Positions 1 to 10,600 of a DNA stretch of 64,000 bases are shown here, piece after piece. The notes below the pieces were generated by a model that was given only the letters and a program-made list of their open reading frames with translations, had not been told where the DNA came from and did not search any database. This DNA is from Chryseobacterium aahli (GTDB lineage: Bacteria > Bacteroidota > Bacteroidia > Flavobacteriales > Weeksellaceae). Every line of letters begins with the position of its first letter. Position 1 is the first letter of the stretch. The stretch lies in contig NZ_JALDNB010000012.1 in the NCBI RefSeq assembly GCF_022699665.1, forward strand, positions 1 to 64,000, in the 5' to 3' direction. Both the position numbers and the translations under genes were made by a program.

Positions 1-394
1 GTACTTGAATAGAACTGTCTGTTGTCGCATCTAAAAGTTTTTGGGATTTAGCACTAAGTGTTTTTCCTTTTACTGCAGTTGCTTTTACTTTTCCGGTTTC
101 ATTGTTCATTGTTAACTTCAATTCTCCGCTTACAGATTTTCGAAGTTCTTTCAAAGTTTCTTGTGATTTATTTCCTTTGATGATTACGTCAGTAACTCCA
201 CGTCCATCAGGGTCAATAAATTTCATAGGATTGTTCACAGCATAATTATAAGTTGACCATCTGCGGTATTTCTCCGCAAGCGGATCGACCACACCCCATC
301 TTCCAATATCGGGCATATAAAATCTTGCACCATAATCATACATTCCGGTCTCTTGCAACTCCTTTCCGTTGTACTTGTATTGATACGAAAAACC
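1..394 (-). CDS. Orphan Rhs C-terminal tip, runs off the left edge
   Basis: The reverse strand is open from about 394 to the window edge and begins directly in the conserved Rhs core ([20 protein letters not shown], then [14 protein letters not shown] and FIDPDGR). There is no upstream Rhs body, no signal peptide and no ATG before the core; an in-frame TAA lies just upstream, inside a hairpin. After DPDGR the tip starts with [20 protein letters not shown], which is clearly related to the start of the tip at 2265-3923 (KDVIIKGSGAQEALNQMQSA). The two tips are therefore members of one toxin family. The catalytic part and any immunity gene lie outside the window. This is probably a silent cassette that is expressed only if recombined onto a full-length gene. 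Confidence 0.75.
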
Positions 395-439
395 TTATTA
401 TCTCCCACACAATACAATCGTGTGGGAGCGAGGGTTTTT
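388..439. terminator. Nested hairpin at a tip-cassette junction
   Basis: A perfect 9-bp stem (CTCCCACAC at 402-410 with GTGTGGGAG at 420-428, loop aatacaatc) sits inside a second, outer pairing (AAAAACC at 388-394 with GGTTTTT at 433-439). It lies between the stop of the immunity gene at 438 and the start of the next orphan core. It could be an intrinsic terminator for the immunity gene. A very similar loop recurs at 1845-1866. Confidence 0.45.
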
Positions 440-974
440 ACAGATTTGTATTAAATGTTTTTGCGCTCCGAATAAATGTTTGAAGATTTTCAGTTTTTAT
501 ATTATAGAGCAGTATTTTGTATTTCCCATTTGTATATAATTTCGATACCCTTCCATTATGTGCTTTATAGAGATGATTTTCGTTATATTTTCTTTTATCC
601 CAATACTCTCCAATATATTTTAAAACTTCATTGTGAGTAATATCTTTTAATTCCCAATTCTTAGACGTCTGTACTTCATTTTTATAAGAAGAGTAAATAT
701 AAAAGATTTGCTTGTCATTATATTCAAAGAAAAAGTTATTACTAGCTATATTCCAATTAACAATATTTTTAGGTAAAGTTATTGAAAAATGAGTTGTATA
801 ATATACATCGTGATCAGCTGAAGTATTAACTTTACTAACATATTTAAGTCTATTCTCATTGCCACTGTAATCAAACACCATAGTATTATTATTTATACTA
901 TTTTCTGGCACATCTACATAAGAAGCACAAGAACTAAGCAACAAAGTCAATAAAGCAAAGATTGAATATTTCAT
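438..974 (-). CDS. Candidate immunity lipoprotein for the JAB-like tip
   Basis: This 178-residue protein has an N-terminal hydrophobic segment and a lipobox (LLLSSCAS), so it is predicted to be a lipoprotein facing the periplasm. It starts two bases after the stop of the tip gene at 977, the usual toxin-immunity arrangement, and is probably translationally coupled to it. I do not recognise the mature part as a named family. It is rich in Tyr, Asn and Lys and has no obvious catalytic motif. The immunity role is inferred from position only. Confidence 0.65.
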   Translation of the reverse strand: MKYSIFALLTLLLSSCASYVDVPENSINNNTMVFDYSGNENRLKYVSKVNTSADHDVYYTTHFSITLPKNIVNWNIASNNFFFEYNDKQIFYIYSSYKNEVQTSKNWELKDITHNEVLKYIGEYWDKRKYNENHLYKAHNGRVSKLYTNGKYKILLYNIKTENLQTFIRSAKTFNTNL

Positions 975-976
975 AA

Positions 977-1822
977 TTATTTATTTACTTTTTCCATGGC
1001 TTTTTTAAACATTGAATAATCTATTGTAATAATAGAACCTCCACTATTATAAAATCCTATTGTAGGGGAGTATGTACTTGGAGGCGGTGTTCCTCCTTTC
1101 TGACTCAAAGGCAATGATCCAACAACTTCTGTCCATCCCAAAACCATAGATGGCTGATTCCCTTGCATATTTTTAGGATCTGTATCATTGTCTGCCCCCA
1201 TTGAAGGTGTTGGCGCTCCGTAAGCAACGACTTTACCATCACTGTCATATTCAAGAGGATGTAGATGTGCATCAGAAGCTACAGTATCACCTTTTTCTTT
1301 TAAGTCTTTTCGAGCTTCGCTCCATTGCTTTGAACCTAATATTCCTGCTTTTTCACTTGTGATCGTTTTTGATGATTTCTTATTTTGTCCAAATAAAAAT
1401 CCTTTTTCAGTTCCTGTTTTATCTGTTTTACCAAAAGTATATATATCGTCAATCTGTTTAATCTGATCATTAGTTATCTGATTAACAATATGACCGCTAT
1501 TAATTGCAGCATCCGTATCAGCTTCCTTTTTACTAGTAGTTAAAACTATTTTCTTATCAGTTTTACCATCTTCGACATGTTTTGTGAGCTGCCCTTTTAA
1601 ATTATAATAGTCGGTAAGAGGACTTCTTCCATCAGGATCAATATATCTGATCGGGTTATCAAATGCATAATTATAAGGAGACCATCTTCTCATTTTCTCT
1701 GCCAACGGATCTACAACCCCCCATCTACCAATATCCGGCATATAAAATCTTGCTCCGTAGTCATACATTCCCGTCACTTGAAGTTCCTTTCCGTTGTACT
1801 TATACTGATAAAAACCTCGCAA
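977..1822 (-). CDS. Orphan Rhs tip with JAB-like toxin domain
   Basis: Translation opens directly in the Rhs core ([41 protein letters not shown]) and then runs into a tip of about 210 residues. The tip contains AHLHP followed about 19 residues later by PSMGAD, which fits the HxH...SxxD layout of JAMM/JAB metalloproteins and resembles the JAB-like Rhs toxins (Toxin-JAB1). The only upstream start is a TTG inside a hairpin; the first ATG is in the core. There is no signal peptide or Rhs shell, so it is probably a silent cassette. The immunity gene at 438 follows after two bases. Confidence 0.7.
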   Translation of the reverse strand: MRGFYQYKYNGKELQVTGMYDYGARFYMPDIGRWGVVDPLAEKMRRWSPYNYAFDNPIRYIDPDGRSPLTDYYNLKGQLTKHVEDGKTDKKIVLTTSKKEADTDAAINSGHIVNQITNDQIKQIDDIYTFGKTDKTGTEKGFLFGQNKKSSKTITSEKAGILGSKQWSEARKDLKEKGDTVASDAHLHPLEYDSDGKVVAYGAPTPSMGADNDTDPKNMQGNQPSMVLGWTEVVGSLPLSQKGGTPPPSTYSPTIGFYNSGGSIITIDYSMFKKAMEKVNK

Positions 1823-1866
1823 AATACGAGGTTTTTATCATCTGCCCCACGATACAATCGTGCGGG
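1811..1866. terminator. Double hairpin at a tip-cassette junction
   Basis: The first stem is perfect: AAAACCTCG (1811-1819) pairs with CGAGGTTTT (1827-1835). The second is imperfect: CCCCACGAT (1845-1853) pairs with the ATCGTG...GGG segment ending at 1866. It lies between the immunity gene that ends at 1873 and the orphan core that starts near 1813, the same position as the hairpin at 388-439. A terminator is the simplest reading. Confidence 0.45.
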
Positions 1867-1872
1867 ATTAAT

Positions 1873-2262
1873 TTATTTCCATGTATAAAGACCACAAGTA
1901 TTATTTGAATATTCAAAATAATCTATGCCAGAAAAACTATTCCATGTTTCTTTACCTTCAACTTCAAAAACCAATTTCTTTTCGTTATAATTATTCTGAA
2001 TCATCCGAGATAATTCAAAATTATAACTATGATTAAGCATGATTAATTTACTATTTTTAGGATGTTTGCATTTAGTTTTCTGAGAAATAAATACACCTTT
2101 TTTATTATTCTTGTATTCGAAATTAATCATATACCATGATTGAGTAGAATCAATATTGGTAACTTTTCCTATAATTTCTTCTGAATGAGTTTGTCCTTTT
2201 GACTTACAACATATTATTGTAAATAACAGGCAAAATAATATTATATAGCTGTAGCTTTTCAT
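1873..2262 (-). CDS. Candidate immunity lipoprotein
   Basis: This is a 129-residue protein with a hydrophobic leader and a cysteine pair (FTIICCKSKG) that fits a lipoprotein signal. It begins two bases after the stop of the Rhs fragment at 2265, so it is the presumed antidote to that tip. The mature region has no family I recognise; it contains a short central stretch of Lys/Asn and aromatic residues. The export signal suggests that the matching toxin acts outside the cytoplasm. Confidence 0.6.
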   Translation of the reverse strand: MKSYSYIILFCLLFTIICCKSKGQTHSEEIIGKVTNIDSTQSWYMINFEYKNNKKGVFISQKTKCKHPKNSKLIMLNHSYNFELSRMIQNNYNEKKLVFEVEGKETWNSFSGIDYFEYSNNTCGLYTWK

Positions 2263-2264
2263 TA

Positions 2265-3923
2265 TTACTTACGTTTTAAAGTTTTATAATTTCCAATTTC
2301 CTTAACGGCTTTAGTATTTACATTTTGAATTCTATAAGAATCAGTATATTCAATATACTTACTAGAACCAGCACTATAATTTGGAGATTTTATTGAAGTC
2401 CAATTTGGATTTGGATCGATGTTTCTTGGATCAAGCCTATTCGCTTCTTTATGTGAATAATTATAACCTTTACTGTTATTTTCCTCAGAAGTGGCTGCTG
2501 GAGCATTTGGAAAACATTCTGCCATAACAATTGCCTCTAGTGTTTCATGTAAAATTCCATAACCTGTTTTAGATCCATAATAAGCCTGATCAAGATTCCC
2601 CAACATTTCTGGATTGACTACATTTGTTGCAGTCGTTATTCCTGTCGAGGGATCTGTTTTAGACCCTCTGGATGCTCCACCTACATATTTACTATTATCT
2701 TCATCAATACGCATATCAGAATCAGTTTCAATTTTAGCAACAATAGCTGTGTTAGTAGTTGCGTCTAATAACTTACTTGCTCCTTCAGATAAAGTAACTC
2801 CCTCCACAGCGGTTGCAGTAACTTTACCTTTTTTGTCCATAGATAGTGTTAATTGCCCATCTACTGCTGATTGCATTTGATTCAATGCTTCTTGTGCCCC
2901 ACTTCCTTTTATGATAACATCTTTTGTTTCTCTTCCATCAGGATCGATAAAACGTATAGGATTGTTGAAAGCATAATTATAAGGACTATGACGGGTCATC
3001 TTCTCCGCCAACGGATCCACAACACCCCATCTTCCAATATCCGGCATATAAAATCTTGCCCCATAATCATACATTCCGGTCTCTTGGAGTTCCTTTCCGT
3101 TGTACTTATACTGATAACTTGGGTTTCCAGCTAAAGCATTGTATCCTTCGTGCTTCAACCCAAAAGGATAATAGTTATTTTCTTCAAGAACTTCTATGCT
3201 GCTGCCATTGCTCTGGTAGCTTAATCTCACATTTCCCAAGTGGTCACTATAATTGTAAATATACTTATTTTTTTCAAAATCAAAATAACCTTCGGCAGTG
3301 GGTGAAAATTTTAAAGAAACGGTTGCATTTGGGTTTGCAAAAGTCGCATTTCCTTCATACTGAAAACTATCAAGATATTCTGTCGTTTTAATGGCAAGAT
3401 AGAGATTGATCCCATCTTTATAACTATATTGCTTTCTTAACTTTATACCATCTGCACGATATATGTATACGCTATTCACAAATCTTGCTCCACCTCTGCT
3501 TGGTATTGATTGATTAAATTTAATATATTTAGGAAGATTTAAAAAGTTATAATCAATTTGCAAAATTCCTTTATCTAAATGATTAATCATGTTCCCATTG
3601 AGATCATAATTAATTGTGTTTCCTGACGTATCAGGATATCCGAAGTAATTGGTTGAGGTATCTGTAACGCTACTGAGTCTATTACTTTGATTATTATTTT
3701 CATATGCATAAGTAAGATTATCAATCTGCATTGCTGAACCTGTAGTAGTATTTTTTGAGTTTCGGTAGAGATGTTTGATATTTCCATTAAAATCATATTC
3801 AATAGATTCTCCAAAATGATTATCCTGTGGTACTGTTCCAAAAGGTTCGGAATAATAACCAAAAACCAATCTGTTTAAACTATCATAGTAATAAGAATAT
3901 CTCCGGTGCATCTGCTGTTGCAA
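2265..3923 (-). pseudogene. 5'-truncated Rhs gene with HExxE-type tip
   Basis: The 552 residues start in the middle of the YD-repeat shell ([20 protein letters not shown]), pass through a complete Rhs core and end in a tip of about 220 residues. The N-terminal two thirds found in the full-length genes at 7642 and 12488, including the signal peptide, are missing. The tip opens with KDVIIKGSGAQ and shares its family with the partial tip at 1-394. It contains a helix with HETLE, then YSHKEAN about 30 residues later, which could be a divergent zinc site, but I cannot assign a family. The 5' end is fused to the broken tip at 3883. It is probably not exported as it stands. Confidence 0.65.
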
Positions 3924-4482
3924 CGTATGCGGTTAATGGTTTTCCGAACCCATTATCTTCTTTTTTACCGTTCTTATAAGCAATGTTTTTTGCTAAAACA
4001 ATATCTCTTTTACTAAATTTATTTGTACTACTATATTCTTTTCCTCCATCCATTATTTGCATATCTATTTCTCCTCCATGTGTATGTCCGTCAGCAACAA
4101 TTTCACCTAGTTTTGATGCTTCAGCAATATCTTCTGGTTTATATTCTTTTGTCATGCCGGGTGAACCAACTTCTGGTACAGTATAACTATAAAAAGTTTC
4201 TCCGTTTGCATCTGTGGATTTGTAAAAAAATGTAGAAAGTTCTAAATTATAATTAATGGAAAGACCATTATACAGTTTTCCAAAATCACGTGCTGCATCT
4301 CTTAAGGTTTTGAAAGGATCTTTAGGATCCATCACCTGCATTCCATCCGGATCAATGAAACGGATAGGATTATTTACAGCATAAGCATACGTAGAATGTC
4401 TTCTGTACTTCTCCGCCAACGGATCTATTACGCCCCATCTACCGATATCCGGCATATAAAATCTTGCACCATAATCATACAT
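3883..4482 (-). pseudogene. Orphan DUF4329-like Rhs tip, 3'-truncated
   Basis: The frame opens in the Rhs core (open back to about 4530, first ATG at MYDYGA) and continues into a tip that starts [15 protein letters not shown]. The tip has the DUF4329 pattern: [12 protein letters not shown] followed by NKFSKRDI, that is HTH plus SxxD as in JAB-like metalloproteins. The frame reads to [10 protein letters not shown] and then enters sequence that, in another frame, is YD-repeat shell of the neighbouring Rhs fragment ([11 protein letters not shown]). The last strand of the domain and its immunity gene have therefore been lost in a recombination. It has no signal peptide and is very likely non-functional. 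Confidence 0.65.
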
Positions 4483-4562
4483 TCCGGTCTCTTGAAGTTC
4501 TTTACCGTTGTACTTATATTGATAAGCATTCTACCTTTACACTTTACGAGATTACTTAAATA

Positions 4563-5069
4563 TTATTCTGTAAGATTTAAATTTTCACATATTGGAAAAA
4601 GAATAGGATAAAATTGGTTTTGATTATTTTTAAAATAACTTTTTTCTTCAGAATTTTTTGTTCTGTTATCATATTCCTTTAATGTTGTAAAGCCAAAATA
4701 AAAATACGTGATATTTTTTGGAAGTTTAAAAATTGTATATTTATTCTTTAAAGTAGATATGCGAGATAATTCTGCACAACTTCCTAATAATTTTTTTTTC
4801 TCATTTGGAAAAACACCTTGAAACAAAGTATTATCATTAAATAAAAACATTTTTCCTTCTAAAATTAATTTGTCGATATTAATATTGCTGGAAATATTCT
4901 TTTCTGAAGTAAGAAACAATTCATAACTTCCTTTTACTGCAACAACTACAGCATTATCAATTTTCACTTTGTCCTGAACTAAATAAAATGTTTTTATCTC
5001 TTGAGACTTAATCAATAAAATATTACATATAAGTAGAAAGAAACTAATTGGCAGCCTTAACCTTACCAT
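4563..5069 (-). CDS. Candidate immunity protein for the metzincin tip
   Basis: I choose the ATG at 5069 because it places a clean signal peptide (MVRLRLPISFFLLICNILLI, then KSQ) at the N-terminus; an upstream ATG at 5084 adds five residues. The mature protein is about 145 residues, without a lipobox, so it is periplasmic or anchored by the leader. It overlaps the 3' end of the Rhs gene at 5044 by 26 bp, which suggests coupled translation. No family is recognised. The role as antidote to the zinc-protease tip comes from position. Confidence 0.6.
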   Translation of the reverse strand: MVRLRLPISFFLLICNILLIKSQEIKTFYLVQDKVKIDNAVVVAVKGSYELFLTSEKNISSNINIDKLILEGKMFLFNDNTLFQGVFPNEKKKLLGSCAELSRISTLKNKYTIFKLPKNITYFYFGFTTLKEYDNRTKNSEEKSYFKNNQNQFYPILFPICENLNLTE

Positions 5070-6861
5070 TTCTAAATTTCTCATAATCTTGATCTGTTTT
5101 TAAGTTATTATTCCGTATATGTATTGTAGCTTTAGGTTGAGTTGAATTTGAATTATTAGGATTATCAGGACTACCTCCAATAGCATCTAAAATTTCTTTT
5201 ACATGATTTGAAGTAACCTCAGTAGAGTCTGAATTCCCCATTATATCTTCATATTTATGACTTACACCTAATGTATGACCGACTTCATGACCTCCTGTGC
5301 CCGTTGAAGGGTCTGATTCAGAATCTTTTACCCTTACGTATTTACTTAATCCTGCTACTCCCTTTATTCCTTCATTAAAACTGTCGTCTGGTGCCGTTCT
5401 ATAAGAGTTACCCTCGCCAGATGAATCATTCCAAACAGAACTTTCAACAACTTGCTTGACTGTTTGACCTTTTTCGGGAGTTACTTCAGATGTTTTTAAT
5501 TGAAAGTTTATTTTCAAGGAAATTTTGTTTCCATTAGCATCTTTATATGAATAATTATATTTACCACTTTTATCATTCCAAAGTTGTATAGCTCCATTTG
5601 CTGATTTCATATCACCTTTGACAGCGTAATATGTAGCTTTTATCGTAATAGTACCTGCTTTTAAGTCTACATAAACCCCATAATCTCTACCATCATAATC
5701 AACAAATATTGCAGGGTTATTTCCAACATAAGTATATGGAGACATTCTTGTATATTTCTCTGCCAATGGATCAACCACACCCCATCTACCAATATCCGGC
5801 ATATAGAACCTTGCGCCATAATCATACATTCCGGTCTCTTGGAGTTCTTTTCCGTTGTACTTATATTGATATGCATTATTAAAACTATAAAACATCATAT
5901 TCATATGCATCATTCCAAAGGGATAGTAGTCGGTGACCTCTTCTATATCCCCCATTATTATTCCCGGCATACACGGTTGGTCAGGAGGTGAATTATCACA
6001 ATTCTTAATACCGTCTCCTTTAACGATTCCATCACCATCAGAATCACTATAGTTCAATCTTACGTTACCTAGGTGATCTGTATAATTATAATAGTATCTA
6101 GCTCTTAATGCATCGTAAAAGCCTTCTGATGTTGGAATAACGCTTAACTTCATTCCATTATTTGCTACATTTCCATACGGATCTACCCAATATCTATATT
6201 GAAACCCATCTAAATAATTCGTTTCTAAAGTACCAAAGAGCTTCTTCACTTTAACTCCGTCTGCACGGTAAGTATAATTGGTTACCTGTCCGTTCTGAGT
6301 AATCTGCTTGGGTAAATTTAAATAATTATATTGTATTGACGAAATACCCTTGTCTACAAATGAGGTCATATTTCCATTTAGGTCGTATCCTATATCTGTA
6401 GGTGTAGCTTTATAAGGATAGCCATATGCTGTGGTAACGGCATCAGTTATTTTCTGCAAACGGTTGCTTTTATTATTGTTTTCGTACTGATAGGAAAGAT
6501 TATCAATGAGCATAGCGGTAGTTCCGAATCTATGAGCGGTCCTCTTCATAGTCTTTATATTCCCGTTGAGATCATAGGTAACTTTCTCGTAATATTCTCT
6601 TAGTGAAGGATTGGTTTCGTCTTGATAAAATCCTGCTGACAGTCTGTTTAGACCATCATACACGTATCCATATCTTTTTAGAGGATCATTTTCATTACCA
6701 ATTCTCCAATCCACTTCTGCAATATTCCCATTGTATCTTGGAAGAACTTGTAAAGCTGTATCAGATGTATCTGGAGTTTGCAGACCTTCCACCTGATTAT
6801 ATTTGATTTTATAACCAAATAAGTCAGCCCCAAGATTATTGGGATCGTTGATGTGCGTCAT
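5044..6861 (-). pseudogene. 5'-truncated Rhs gene with metzincin-like tip
   Basis: The 605 residues begin at the segment [20 protein letters not shown], which corresponds to about residue 580 of the full-length paralogue at 7642. Upstream, homology stops abruptly at about 6882, where an IS1-family remnant is joined. The Rhs core carries DYDGR in place of the usual DPDGR. The tip (about residues 390-605) contains HEVGHTLGVSH, a textbook HExxHxxGxxH metzincin zinc site near residue 525, followed by YEDIMG as a candidate Met-turn. The catalytic part looks intact, but signal peptide, DUF6443 region and start are gone. It may be a reservoir cassette. Confidence 0.75.
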
Positions 6862-6882
6862 CCAACCTCTGATATTGTATTG

Positions 6883-7089
6883 GTAATTTTGTTTTCCTAA
6901 ATTTTATAAACTTACTGTTTTCACCAACACATCTGAAACACCTATAGAAAGTAGACTGCATTTGAATAGTTAAATTTCTTTCAAAAATAAAAAGAGTAAC
7001 AATTTAGTTACTCTTTTTAATGGTTTTTATTAATTATTTTTTTCTAAACATCGATTAATAAAGGAAACCAACACTTCTGATACATTACC
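6883..7089 (-). mobile_element. IS1-family remnant (transposase N-terminus and one end)
   Basis: This stretch is close to 11761-11964 of the larger element in the island: same terminal sequence ending ...gatacattacc, same internal hairpin, and a decayed start of the transposase (MQSTFYRCFRCVGE, with one zinc-ribbon cysteine lost). It is joined at about 6882 directly to the middle of an Rhs gene, so the rest of the transposase and the first half of that Rhs gene have been deleted together. Confidence 0.8.
6989..7018. terminator. Hairpin inside the IS remnant
   Basis: GAGTAAC (6994-7000) pairs with GTTACTC (7007-7013), flanked by A and T runs on the two sides, so it can act as an intrinsic terminator in either direction. 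The same hairpin occurs in the larger IS copy at 11864-11893. Confidence 0.6.
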
Positions 7090-7109
7090 TCGATTTTTAT
7101 ACAAGAAAA

Positions 7110-7640
7110 TTACTTGCAATTTAAATCGTTTTTCATTTCTCTGGGCATTGCAATAGATGTAGTTTCTTTTTTATAAATCAACAAATTATCTTTGCAGAAG
7201 TAATAACTCGTACCTTTTTTTTTGTCATCAGTTAGATATCCCATATCCTCAGTAAAAGCTTTTACAGAGTCAATAACTTTATATTCAGACAGTTTTTTTA
7301 TAATATTTGGATCTCTGCCTTTCTCATCATCATACCAGCAAAACAATCTGCCTTTATACTCAATATATTGATCCTTAATCCTACCTTCAGGAGAGCCATT
7401 AACAACATATATTTTATTAATATTGCCAATAATGCTTACTCCCACAATTCCAGAATTATACTCTTTAGAATAAAGATTGAAAACTTTATCTTTTTTCACC
7501 AAATAAGATGTATTATAAAAATCTATTATTGCATTTTTGATAGCAATTTCATTATTGCCATTTTGAGATAATTCTTTTTTCCAAGTCGAGCAACTTGAAA
7601 TCATTAAACTAAAGAAAATTAGTAAACTGTATTTTTTCAT
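7110..7640 (-). CDS. Candidate immunity lipoprotein for the JAMM-like tip
   Basis: With the ATG at 7640 the protein is 176 residues and starts MKKYSLLIFFSLMISSCSTW, a clear lipoprotein signal with Cys17 as lipidation site; a start at 7661 would spoil the leader. It begins one base after the stop of the Rhs gene at 7642. The mature part is Lys/Tyr-rich with two Trp-Tyr rich segments and no family I can name. Antidote function is inferred from position. The IS remnant with its terminator-like hairpin lies immediately downstream. Confidence 0.65.
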   Translation of the reverse strand: MKKYSLLIFFSLMISSCSTWKKELSQNGNNEIAIKNAIIDFYNTSYLVKKDKVFNLYSKEYNSGIVGVSIIGNINKIYVVNGSPEGRIKDQYIEYKGRLFCWYDDEKGRDPNIIKKLSEYKVIDSVKAFTEDMGYLTDDKKKGTSYYFCKDNLLIYKKETTSIAMPREMKNDLNCK

Positions 7641-7641
7641 T

Positions 7642-10600
7642 TTAATAATTTGTATAATCAATTCGTTGTACTTTATTGGAATTAGCTTCTCTTGTTAGAA
7701 TTAAAAATTTATAAAACTCTTTTCTATAATTAGATTTAGTTTCAAGGTCTTGACGAGATGGGTTTTCTATATCTGTTCTACTGTATCCTATTGTTGGATG
7801 AGTATGAAAACTGGTATTCTGGAAATATCCGTCAAACATTGGAGCTCCAATTCTACACCAATATAATGAGCTAACAGAACTACCATTCGTATTATTTTTA
7901 TATTTTTCTAAATAAACCTTACTAATTGCTCCATTTTCACTAGCATCTTTTGAAAGATATGCACCAGCTAATTCTACACCGACATAATCAGAGAGTGCAA
8001 CGACAAAATCTTCTGCTTGTTCTAAAGTGGCTTGATTTTTTCCGCCAACATCAATAATTTGATCGTTTTCTTTAAAATTTTGACCATTTTTCAAAATCCC
8101 TTTTGCAATATTGTCAACTTCAACTTTTGCTTCCCCTTTTTTATTAATTTTCACAATTCTGTCAGGTCGGTCATTCGTTTCTCCTACTTGTCTTACTTCT
8201 CCTGTTTTTTTATTAAATGTAAAATCGGTTAAAGGCATACTATTCCTATAATTCATAAACGCCTGTTGAGCAGCAGATCCCGTAAGAGGTGCTCTTCCGT
8301 CCGGATCAATGAAACGAATAGGATTATTAAAAGCATAATTATAAGGACTGTGACGAGTCATCTTTTCTGCTAATGGGTCTATTGTTCCCCAACGAATTAC
8401 ATCCGGCATATAAAATCTGGCACCGTAATCATACATTCCGGTCTCTTGCAATTCTTTGCCATTATATTTCATCTTAAAAGCGTTTCTACTGTTTGCCTGT
8501 GCAATATGATCGAAAAGCATCCCAAAAGGATAGTAGGTATTGTTGGCAACAATCTCTCCGGGAATAAAATAGTCAATACAATTTCCGTCATAACATTCCT
8601 TGATTCTCTCATCCCTGCCTTTTATGCTACCATTATGATCAGAATCTGCATAACTTATTCTCACATTTCCTAAGTGATCAACATAATTGTACACGTACAA
8701 ATTCAGCAAAGCATCATAATAACCTTCAGATGTCGGAAGAAATCTCAACTTCATTGCTGCAACAGATGTCAATCCCGATTCGTCTTCCCCAGGCTGAGTG
8801 TATTTGTACTGGAAACCATCCAGATAATTAGTTTCTACAGTTCCATAGAGCTTCTTCATTTTTACTCCGTCTGCACGGTAAGTATAATTTGTTACCTGTC
8901 CGTTCTGAGTAATCTGCTTGGGTAAATTTAAATAATTATATTGAATTGATGAAATACCTTTATCATTAAAAGTCGTTGTATTGCCGTTTTCGTCATACCC
9001 AATATCTGACGGAATGTTTATGTAAGGATAACCCAAAGAAGTTTGGTTGCTTTCCGTAATACTTTTCAGTCTGTTGCTTAGGTTATTGTTTTGATACTCA
9101 TAAGAAAGCTCATCAATTACCAAAGCTGTAGCACCCATTCTTTGAGCAGATCTTTTCATGCTCATGATGTTTCCATTGAGGTCGTATGTTGCTTTCTCGT
9201 AATATTCTCTTAGTGAAGGATTGGTTTCGTCTTGATAAAATCCTGCCGACAAACGGTTCAGATTATCGTAAACATACCCATATCTTTTCAGTGGCTCATT
9301 TTCCTGTGTAGAAGTCTTCCAGTCGATTTCTGCAATATTACCATTAAAACGAGGTTTTACCTGCAATGCAGTATCTGAAGTGTCTGGAATTACTAAACCT
9401 TCCACCTGATTGTATTTAATTTTATAACCAAATAAGTCAGTCCCAAGATTATTAGGATCATTGATCTGCGTCATCCAACCTTTGATATTGTATTGGTAAT
9501 CAACCGTCTGAAGACCGTTTCCTACAATCTTACCGCCTACTTTCTTTGTTTTAAGCTGGGACAGCTCATTATATTCATTCTGAGCCAGAATTTCTTCCGT
9601 ATTGTTGTCTATCTTGTGTTTATGAACTTTTAACCTGTTTTGATGGTCGTAGGTAAAAGTTTCGGTAATCACTTTTTCGGTGTCGTTGGCTAATCTTTTA
9701 TGATACGTTTTGGTCTGCAAAACTGTTCCTGCAAAATCAAGTTCAGATTCGGTTTTGGTGTAGCCTCCAAGATGATTGATGGCGTAACTTCCGACAGTTC
9801 TTCCTTTGGTATCGTAGTAGGAGTAGCTTTTCGTCCAGTTATCATCTTCAATATTCTTTACCAAAGTCATTACCGGAAGGCTCTTGGTGCTTTTCCCCAA
9901 TGTCGCTGCATTATCCGTTAAGATCGTTTTCCCGTAGATCGTGGAAGGAAAAGAAGGATTGAAGCTGTATGCAGGATAACTGTCATAGTAATTGACACTC
10001 AGGATTTTCATGCTTCCTGTAGGAAATGCATTTTTGGTGTAAAACACGTCCATCCCGTTCAGGTTAAATGATGTTTCACTTCTCACCTCATTGTTCCCCG
10101 GATTAGCCGTCATGTTGTTTATAGCGGTCTGCATTGCCGTTCTGGTCGCTGTATTGGAAAAGAAACCGGTATAGACCACTCTTCCAAATGAGTCATATTT
10201 GGTAAACATCCAACCTTTGGCGGCAAAATTATTTGTGGTTGTTCTCAGATTCGCATCCTGAGTCAGCACCAAACGATCCTGTTTATCATACACCATATAT
10301 TCCCATCCTTTTCCGGGAAGTTTCTTTTCTGCCAATCTGCTGTCTCCATCATATCGGTATTGATAACAGAGATTATCCAGAGCAGTCTGGTTTACAGCTC
10401 CCACTGATGCTAAAGGGGGAATTACATAAGCTAACTGATTAAATTCATTGTAAACATAGTAAGTATCAACATTATTGCCTCCGTCATTTTTCCTCACCAG
10501 TAAAGTCTGGCCTTCTCCATTTTTAAACTCGATGGTTTTGTTGCCGTCTTCATCAATTACTGTATTTTTAAATAATTTATTAGCCTCGTAATTAACAGTC

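Noticed and set aside
388-1866. Integron-type attC sites at the cassette borders
   Set aside because: I see no attC core sites in the right places and no integrase gene; terminators explain the hairpins more simply.
2614-3391. Open frames on the plus strand inside the Rhs genes
   Set aside because: They are antisense to well-supported Rhs coding sequence, have no start context or protein-like composition, and repeat wherever the core repeats.
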